Of a DNA stretch of 64,000 bases, positions 57,390-64,000 are shown piece by piece. The position numbers and the translations under genes were made by a program. The notes below the pieces were generated by a model, which saw only the letters and a program-made list of their open reading frames with translations, was not told the origin of the DNA and did no database searches. Source of the DNA: Allantophomopsis cytisporea (Eukaryota; Ascomycota; Leotiomycetes; Phacidiales; Phacidiaceae). The stretch is taken from NCBI GenBank assembly GCA_024752435.1, contig CP103037.1, positions 744,001-808,000 on the forward strand. The letters run 5' to 3'. How positions within the stretch are numbered: the first letter of the stretch is position 1; every line of letters begins with the position of its first letter.

Positions 57390-58622
57390 TTATCGGACAA
57401 TAGCTCCAGACAAGGTCTTAACCTTACAAACACCTCCACTGGCAGTCTTAAGCTTTCCAACCCCAGTCTTTGGTGCTTCACCCTCCTTGTTCAGCTCCTT
57501 GACCTCAGCAGCGTTGAAACCAACCTCCAGGTCAGCAGTGGTAGTGAAACCAGGCTGAATCATTTCCCAGACCTTCTTCTTTGGGTTCAAGACACCTTCT
57601 GGCTCACCCTCCCAACCCTCGAAGTTGACTCTCTCACCAGCTGGAGCGTCAGTTGGAGGAGTGACAAGCTCGACTGGACCCTTGTGGTCATCGACCTCTC
57701 CTTCCTTAAGCTTTGGTGAAGCAGCAAGAACCATAGCACACGACTTGATTCCTCTCATCTTCACTGGCTTCAAGTTAGCCACAACAACGACCTTACGACC
57801 TTGCATCTCCTCCAAAGGCACGAGGCCAGCCAATCCTGAGCAAACAGTTCGCACGACCTGTCCTTCATACTCAGTAGTATCCTCAGTTCCAGGCTTGTCA
57901 CCCATTGCGATAGTCGAGACGTAAAGGGAATCAGCTTCTGGGTGCTTGATAGCCTTGAGGATGTGTCCAACACGGAGATCAATCAAGCGTGGCGACAGAG
58001 GAGCGGTAGCAGCTGGAGCCTTCTGTGGCTTTGGTGCCTTCTCCTTCTTCTCCTTCTTTGGCTTGGCAGCAGCTCCGTCACCAGCGATAGCTGCGACAAT
58101 AGCATCTCTGGCTTCGGCGGCCTTCTCGGCAACGGTGCCGGCGGCTTCCTTTGTTCGGTCCACGAGTGTAGCTTGCTCGCCACCGGCAGCAGCGGCGGCA
58201 GCAGCGGCCTTCTCCTTCTTCAGACGTTCCTTCTCGGCCTTGGCATCGACTGGTGGCTTGACGTAGAGGATCTCGTCCACATTGACCTTAACCTTCTCGG
58301 CCTCTGGGACCTCGAGTCCAAAATCTGGAGAGTTCTGAACGAAATCGATGTGTCGGACGATGTTTGGAAGTCCCTTCTCGCCGGTTCGCTGCTCTGGGGT
58401 CCACTTTGCGACTTGGGGAGCCAAAGTCTTGTAAAGTGCGACATCGGCCTTAGACGGCTTGACACCTAAAAGAGTAGTGCGAGATGCAAGATGGGCATTT
58501 AGGGTGTTGAGAAGCTCAGATGAGTCGCGGGAAGCAGCGGAGAGACGATCAGATGTTGTGAGCCATTGGTTGATCTCGGCTTGCTCAGTCTCAGAGTAGG
58601 TGTGCTTGGTGAAGGCGGCCAT
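57390..58622 (-). CDS. ARC1: Arc1/EMAP-II-type tRNA-binding cofactor
   Basis: A single coding exon of 410 aa from the ATG at 58622 (MAAFTKHTYSETEQ). The N-terminal ~120 residues are GST-like, where Arc1 docks aminoacyl-tRNA synthetases. The middle is Lys/Ala-rich (KAAAAAAAAGGE, KPKKEKKEKAPKPQ) and binds RNA. The C-terminal EMAP-II/tRNA-binding OB fold starts LIDLRVGHILKAIKHPEADSLY and continues VVVVANLKPVKMRGIKSCAM to the end. In yeast Arc1 delivers tRNA to methionyl- and glutamyl-tRNA synthetases in the cytosol. The same reading frame stays open upstream without any ATG (see findings), so an extra N-terminal form is possible. A likely 5' UTR intron is 58734-58812. Confidence 0.92.
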   Translation of the reverse strand: MAAFTKHTYSETEQAEINQWLTTSDRLSAASRDSSELLNTLNAHLASRTTLLGVKPSKADVALYKTLAPQVAKWTPEQRTGEKGLPNIVRHIDFVQNSPDFGLEVPEAEKVKVNVDEILYVKPPVDAKAEKERLKKEKAAAAAAAAGGEQATLVDRTKEAAGTVAEKAAEARDAIVAAIAGDGAAAKPKKEKKEKAPKPQKAPAATAPLSPRLIDLRVGHILKAIKHPEADSLYVSTIAMGDKPGTEDTTEYEGQVVRTVCSGLAGLVPLEEMQGRKVVVVANLKPVKMRGIKSCAMVLAASPKLKEGEVDDHKGPVELVTPPTDAPAGERVNFEGWEGEPEGVLNPKKKVWEMIQPGFTTTADLEVGFNAAEVKELNKEGEAPKTGVGKLKTASGGVCKVKTLSGAIVR

Positions 58623-59437
58623 TCTTCTTATTTGATGGAACGCGAATTGGCGTACGTTCGGAGATACGAGGCGTAGAGGGAACAGTTTGACGGAGGTAAT
58701 TGACAATGTCGTAAAAAATATGAGCTTTGTTTTCTGAGCAAATAAATCTTGTTATGAGCTGTTGATCATTTGGTAGTAGATAGAATTGAGTTAGGCGAAA
58801 TTTTGCACTCACAGGCAAGTTTACCCGTGCAAGATGCTTCAGCCTTGTCAACGGCGCCCACTACGCTCTGACATATGAGTACATACTGATTCGATGCATA
58901 TCAAAATGTGGAGCTGATATATTCCCACGTGTATAAACAATTTACTCTATTGCCTCCTCAAACAATTCAACTGGAAATGTCACGTCCATATACGAGATAT
59001 GTCAATATACCCTTCTATTAGAACAAAGACAAACGCAAGAGAATTATGATGAAGAGCGGGAAATGATTATCGGGCTTTGGCTGAGCAAGGGTCGATACCC
59101 CTCCTACTCCAGACACCTTGCTAATATTTACTGATAACCGATATAATCACATATCTCATCAATTTTAGATGGTAATAGACACTTCGACCTACGCATTGCT
59201 GGCCTAGGTGGTATAAACAAATATCCTGTGTGACAAGACATCTGTTTACCCAACGAATACTAGTCTTCATGCGATTATCCTCTACTTCCGATATGTGTGC
59301 AAGTAGGATTTGAATAGCAAGACTTGAGCATGACTGCATGACGCATCTGGGAAAATTCTGATTGACAGTGCATTCTAGATTTCTTCTTTTTAGATACAAT
59401 TGGTATACTCTTACAACAAAAACTCATGATCTCTTTC
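58623..59437. promoter_or_regulatory. ARC1 upstream region with probable 5' UTR intron
   Basis: This contains the ARC1 leader and promoter, and the 3' flank of HIS3. A convincing intron (donor GTGAGT, acceptor TTTGCTCAG) spans 58734-58812 on the minus strand. The rest is AT-rich with no gene. Confidence 0.5.
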
Positions 59438-60179
59438 TTATGTGCTCAAAGTTCCCTTGGTACTTGGAACCTCTCCTTCTCTACCTGCAACCTTACTTGT
59501 GGCCATTCTGATTGCGACTGCCAATGCCTTGAACGCACTCTCAGCACGGTGGTGGTCGTTCTCTCCTCTTATGCAATCCACGTGGATAGTGAGTCTCGCA
59601 GCCTGCGCAAAGCTCTGAATACAATGTGGGATCATCTCGCAGCTCAAATCTCCAATCTTCTCTCTCTTAAGACCCAATTCGACGACAGAGTATGGGCGGT
59701 TCGAGACATCGACAACGGCGCGGGAAAGAGCTTCGTCGAGAGGGCAGTAGGCAGAGCCGAAACGTGCAATTCCGGTCTTGTCGCTGAGAGCGATGCCAAA
59801 GGCGCTTCCGAGGGCAATGCAGACGTCTTCGGCGGTGTGGTGGTCGTCAACTGGGTAGGTTTTTAGCAATGCTGTCTCAAGCATGTCATTGAATAGATGA
59901 ATAGCACTCACTGTGAAGATCACCCTTGCAGGTCAAAGCCAAACTCCAGCCAGCGTGCTTTGCAAGCGCATGCAACATGTGGTCCAAAAAACCAATTCCA
60001 GTGTTCAATCGAATATCCTGGCTCTTGCTCGTCTGCGTCGCATGCTTCTCATCACCCTGCAACAGTCTGGCGTCGGTATGTGGTGGGAAATCACCGCCAT
60101 CGAGGTTGATAGCGAGCTGGATGCTGGTCTCATTTGTATCGCGGGCCTCCGCGGCCCATCTTTTCGCAGGTGCAGCCAT
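59438..60179 (-). CDS. HIS3: Imidazoleglycerol-phosphate dehydratase
   Basis: Two exons (60179-59912 and 59850-59438) encode 226 aa, the usual length for fungal IGPD. It dehydrates imidazole glycerol phosphate in histidine biosynthesis. The paired metal-binding motifs are visible: GFLDHMLHALAKH and, across the intron, GDLHIDDHHTAEDV; then ENDHHRAESAFKALA near the end. The N-terminus MAAPAKRWAAEARDTNETSI is normal for the family. No targeting signal. It shares a 225-nt divergent promoter with the small membrane protein gene; that promoter holds TGACTC, a Gcn4/CpcA-type half-consensus site. Confidence 0.95.
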
Positions 60180-60357
60180 TGTAAATGTGAAGGAGCGATT
60201 GTGGTAATTATCAAGCTTCCTTCGGGGTTTGCTTTTTTGGGGTTTGGTAAGGGCACTTTTGGGATCTTTACTTTAGAGCGCTCTCTCAGAGACGAGCAAA
60301 TGGTGCAAACAACTGGCGAGATCCATGACGACGTTCTTTTAAATGCCGAGCATCACT

Positions 60358-60363
60358 TGACTC
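60358..60363 (+). promoter_or_regulatory. TGACTC, possible CpcA/Gcn4 site
   Basis: TGACTC lies 179 nt upstream of HIS3 and 42 nt upstream of the divergent gene. The full consensus is TGACTCA; here the last base is G. In fungi cross-pathway control activates histidine genes through such sites. Confidence 0.4.
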
Positions 60364-60404
60364 GCTCCCACAACATTTAATGTGAAATATTTTCGACTCG
60401 GAAA

Positions 60405-60930
60405 ATGAAGACTCATGGAGGTCTGAAGGACGAGGAAGCCAACGATGCTGCTTGGGAGGCTGTACGGGGAGCTGCTAGCGGAGCTGCAAAAGTATGATCC
60501 CAAGACGCAAGATCTCACGCGACCTCAGCCGAATCTTGAAATCGAACTGACATTTTCCAGTGGGGACTTTTCGCCGGAGTCGTTGGTGTAGCTGGATATG
60601 CTATGTCACCTATCTATAGGGGGCTCACGATCCAATTCAAAGTGTATGAATATTCCCTAAACACATCCATCTCCGACCACAAACCTCTGGAATCCTGGTT
60701 CTCGGGATGTGGGGGATTAATGAGAATTTTAATACTGACATGCCACTAGATTCATTCAAATGGCTGGAATGACCGTAGGCAGCATGATTGAGGCAGACAG
60801 AAGACTGAGGGAGTTTGAGGCCAAAGTACGCATCCAGAAGAAGATGGCTAAGGACCGTGCTGTATGGGCTGATTATGAGCGCGAGTATGATGCTTCCGAG
60901 AAATCTCAAATGGTGAAGAGAGGCGAATAG
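60405..60930 (+). CDS. Small membrane protein, HIG1/Rcf-like
   Basis: Three exons (60405-60491, 60561-60643, 60750-60930) give 116 aa. A hydrophilic N-terminus (MKTHGGLKDEEANDAAWEAV) precedes a Gly/Ala-rich helix (WGLFAGVVGVAGYAMSPIY), a second hydrophobic stretch (TIQFKVFIQMAGMTVGSMIE) and a charged helical tail (ADRRLREFEAKVRIQKKMAK). Two close helices followed by a basic amphipathic tail resemble HIG1-domain proteins such as Rcf2, which assist respiratory supercomplexes, but the diagnostic residues are not certain. A mitochondrial inner membrane role is therefore only a guess. It is divergent from HIS3. Confidence 0.7.
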
Positions 60931-61291
60931 GAATTTACGTTAGCACCAAAAATCAAGTTGCAACTTATGGGCTATTGGCAATGCTGCATACATATACACT
61001 GGCATATGTGTAAGGTGATTGCAAGGTAAATTCAGAGATACTGGTTTGAAAAGATTCGCAAACCGCATCCACATGGTACATTAAAGAAAAAAACGAAATG
61101 TTATCAAACAACATGATGAATATATATTTGATCTAAATGTCTAGTTATATAACATGTAAGTGCAGACAACACCACCCAACCGTCGCTATGCTACGCTAAA
61201 GATAAAACCGTGACCCAATGCTAAATAACTCCAGAAATCTAAATGCATACCATTCCTCTATGCAACTTATCGTTATATGTACATTAATTTA
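60931..61291. other. Intergenic, convergent 3' ends
   Basis: The small membrane protein gene and the protease gene converge here. AT-rich, nothing else seen. Confidence 0.5.
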
Positions 61292-62785
61292 CTAATATGC
61301 AGCAGCAAAGGCTGCACCGGCGCCAAGAGCAGCCATCACTCCTACAGGGGCTGCGGTTTGCCATGCACCACCACCACTAGATGTAGCACCAAGGCGTGCA
61401 GTAACAGTGTCGGTGAAGGAACCACCAACATCAGTGTTGGAAGAGGCGGTGACCGCATTCGTGACCATCGACGCACCTGGCACGGCAGTGGTACCGGTGC
61501 CAATTTCCTCAATGTTGGTTGAGGTCGAGTTGAAGTTCGTGTTTGCAAGGGAGATCTCATTGTTGTCGAGATCATAGACAACGTATGCGGATCTGAGGAA
61601 AGTGTCTCCCAGTGTGCAATCTGATGAACCAGCTGGGGCAATTCCAAACAGACAAGCTGCCGTGCCATCTGTATAAGTGAGTGGGCTCCCGTCACTGTTC
61701 GAAGCTGCTAAAACTAGTTCACTCATAGTAACTGATATGACTGGAGTGCTGAAGGTGAAGTTGAGAGTCGTCGAGTCCGAAGCTAATGAGCATGGTACGT
61801 ATGCTGCACCAACAGCCTCGTCGTAATATGCACCAACGGTTTCGAAGATAGACTCCGTGATGGAGTCTGGAAGGTAAGTAAGTGAGCTTCCAGAATCGAG
61901 AAGGACGGCTTGAGCTAGGTCGTCAGCGACAACCGTGTCACCAAGCGCGACTCCTGTGAGGGTGATGAAAAATGCAGCGTAATATCCATAATCCTTCTCA
62001 ACTGGTAAAGTCTCCAAGGTCCCGTGGTACTTTTCCGTATCAACTCCTCCAAACAAGATGTTACCAGTGCTTGCATCCAGATCGTTCAACCACAAACTGT
62101 AGGCATTCGACTGAATAAATCCTTGTTCCACCATTGTCGCGGGTAAATTCGAGTACTTCTTGCCAACCGCAGCTTCGTTAATCTCATAACCAATACCAAG
62201 AATTCCTTCCGCTGATGAACTTGTATATCCAATACCAAATTGCTGACTTGTTATTGTGATGCCACCGAGGCTCACAGTGTCGTTGACGTAAGGACCCGCA
62301 GCTCCAGATCCATCCACGTAGGAGATATTGAAGCCATCGTTGACATACACATATGTTGAGGAAGCCGATGCATTATATGTTCCTGTCGAGTCACACTCCA
62401 AAGCTTCCCCCTCACACAATGATGAATTTGCAGCATTGACCCAAAGGTCACTGCTACCAGTGTCGATGTGTAATAATAATGGTTGTGCTGGTGTGCCAAT
62501 CGATACATTTGCAAAATATAAAGTCTCCTGAAATATTGATTAGGTATAGGTCTTGCCTGTGTCCTGGCAAGATCAACATACCTCATTGTCTAAAGAGACA
62601 GTAACGGGAGAGGTGGTTCGCCTCCGTAATGCATCTCTAGCAAGTGGATTGCCAGCATTCTTTCTTTCGATCGGAAATCCGATGACTTGTGGTGGTCCAT
62701 TTGTTCGTCGATGTAATTGGATAGCATCACTGCATGTCGCCAATAATCCCGTGGCAGCGGCCAGAGTTATAAAAGATCTCATCAT
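61292..62785 (-). CDS. GPI-anchored aspartic protease (yapsin-like)
   Basis: Two exons (62785-62582 and 62527-61292) encode 479 aa. The N-terminus MMRSFITLAAATGLLATCSDA is a signal peptide, followed by a dibasic-rich propeptide (RRRTTSP). The pepsin-like core carries both catalytic motifs: HIDTGSSDLWV and LLDSGSSLTYLP. Two Cys-containing loops (SSLCEGEALECDS; ACLFGIAP/CTLGD) and many N-glycosylation sequons follow. The C-terminus is Ser/Thr-rich, with a small-residue site and a hydrophobic tail (AAPVGVMAALGAGAAFAAAY), a GPI-anchor signal. Such proteases process cell-surface or secreted proteins in fungi. The intron at DNE|ETLYFANVSIGTP keeps the frame. Confidence 0.92.
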
Positions 62786-64000
62786 AGAAAATTATAATCG
62801 AATATGGTGGATGAGAATATAAGGCGATGGTGCTTGGCACATATAATTCTTTCCCTTTTCTCAATGTCCTCCTTCAATCATCCATCCCTACTCATGGATA
62901 TACAAAACTAATATATTCCCCAGCAAAAGAAAGATGACGCGGTCGTAGCTGAGACTAGATCTCCAATTTTCGGCCCTAGAAGAACGTTCGTTGTCGATTA
63001 TGTCTCCCAAGAGGCTAGTGAGGCGACGCAGCGTTGAGGGGTGTGGCAATGACAATTGATGATGATATCGTGATATTTGAAATTTGGGTTATCGAGACAA
63101 AAAAAGCCAAGAAAAAATGTTAAAGTATTCCGAACATCCGAAAGAATCTAAGAGAAATAGAAAAACTGACTATGAGAAAGGACAAAAATAAATGAACATG
63201 GAAGGAATTCAATGGTGAGGTATTACTTGAAGGTACGCAGTCTTGAAGCCGGGGGAGTGAGAGAAAACAGTATTAAGTGCACGCTGTACACGCGTACAAC
63301 GATCTACCATAGAACACCAACGGGCCATTCGTAAGGCTCTCGTTTGACAGGCCTATGTTGAGAAGGGGGTGGGGAGCAGCCTTAACCGACATACTGCAGG
63401 AACCGTTTAACCCGAATTGTGGGCCAAATTCACCTCACAAAACAATCGACTCCGCTCAGCAAGATTGTTCATAGTGTAGCGAAGGACAATCACTAGAAAA
63501 ATAGAAAGCTCTGCGACACTGTAATCAGAACGAAATGAAGACTAAGTGTGAAGTGAAAGATATAAGACCGAATAGCCCGGATGCTGGTGAGATGATCTGA
63601 GAGATATCTCCTACCTTGACTCCGTACTGTAGTGCCGTCAATTTATTCTCCTGACGAACTGCAGAACACTTCTGTGCATGCATACCTCGTACTGTGCAGG
63701 CCTCTAAGTTCTGGATTCTGTTTGGGGGCGCAGGTAGACTGACATGGCTGCGCACCATTACGCGTTCAAGGCTCGTGCAAGGCTCGGGACGAATGACAAG
63801 CTCAAGAAAGTAAAAGGTACCCATTTGTCTGGTGCCACAGCTTGAATGTACAGGTTAAATCAAATGATGACAGCGCTTCGATTTTTATTCGTGGTCTTTT
63901 ACGCATACCTGTAGGCATCGTGAAGATGTTAGATGTTCTGCTGAAAAGACTCAGTTGGAATAAGCAAAACATTGTCTAGGGACTTTGCCTTGTTCACATA
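62786..64000. promoter_or_regulatory. Protease promoter and right window edge
   Basis: This contains the promoter of the protease gene and 1 kb of AT-rich sequence to the window edge. The 99-aa minus frame at 63525-63824 has no family feature. Any gene starting beyond the edge cannot be judged. Confidence 0.45.

Noticed and set aside
57942..58469. 175-aa Ser/Leu/Gly-rich plus-strand frame
   Set aside because: It is antisense to the Ala/Lys-rich part of ARC1, whose codon bias creates the long frame.

Overview
This is a gene-dense window of a filamentous ascomycete nuclear genome. The evidence is intron-containing protein genes (introns mostly 45-80 nt with GT..AG ends), fungus-specific families (a Dsc3-type Ubl protein, a CTF1-beta/FarB-type Zn2Cys6 factor, the amdS-type amidase family, a GPI-anchored yapsin-like protease), peroxisomal and mitochondrial targeting signals, and one nuclear tRNA gene. 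The D-galacturonate catabolic pair at the right would fit a plant-associated Leotiomycete (Botrytis/Sclerotinia-like), but the species cannot be proved from this sequence alone.

Layout. 0-10 kb: 3' end of a zinc alcohol dehydrogenase, a cyclase-family hydrolase, an ANCHR-like B-box protein, an LMBD1-type lysosomal cobalamin transporter and the DSC E3 ligase subunit Dsc3. 10-19 kb: a kynurenine aminotransferase with a mitochondrial presequence, tRNA-Arg(CCG), a stand-alone peroxisomal hydratase-2 ending in SKL, a Vma22-like V-ATPase assembly factor, tRNA adenosine deaminase Tad1 and an NT-C2 protein built from microexons. 19-33 kb: an F-box protein, an amidase, a predicted N-myristoylated HTH protein, two short-chain dehydrogenases, an FTS/AKTIP-like E2 variant and a CCDC124/Lso2 homologue. 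34-46 kb: two small membrane proteins, a secreted arylsulfotransferase-family protein, an orthodox aquaporin, Sam37/metaxin and an Aim32-like Fe-S protein. 46-64 kb: a CTF1-beta/FarB-like transcription factor, a gene-poor 3.8 kb stretch, the divergent L-threo-3-deoxy-hexulosonate aldolase / D-galacturonate reductase pair, Arc1, HIS3 (IGPD), a small membrane protein and a GPI-anchored aspartic protease.

Functional links. The clearest module is the divergent galacturonate pair, encoding the first and third steps of the fungal pectin-monomer pathway, with two CCACCAA elements in the shared 1.2 kb promoter. A second possible link is the FarB/CTF1-type regulator and a CCTCGG site upstream of the peroxisomal hydratase. 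Several genes share short divergent promoters (TAD1/NT-C2, HIS3/small membrane protein, Dsc3/kynurenine aminotransferase, hydratase/VMA22). Gene models were assembled by hand from splice signals, reading-frame continuity and family conservation. I saw no CRISPR arrays, intact transposons or rRNA genes. I found no clearly new multi-gene system; the best novelty leads are regulatory (the galacturonate promoter, a possible non-AUG-initiated Arc1 form) and small uncharacterised proteins.
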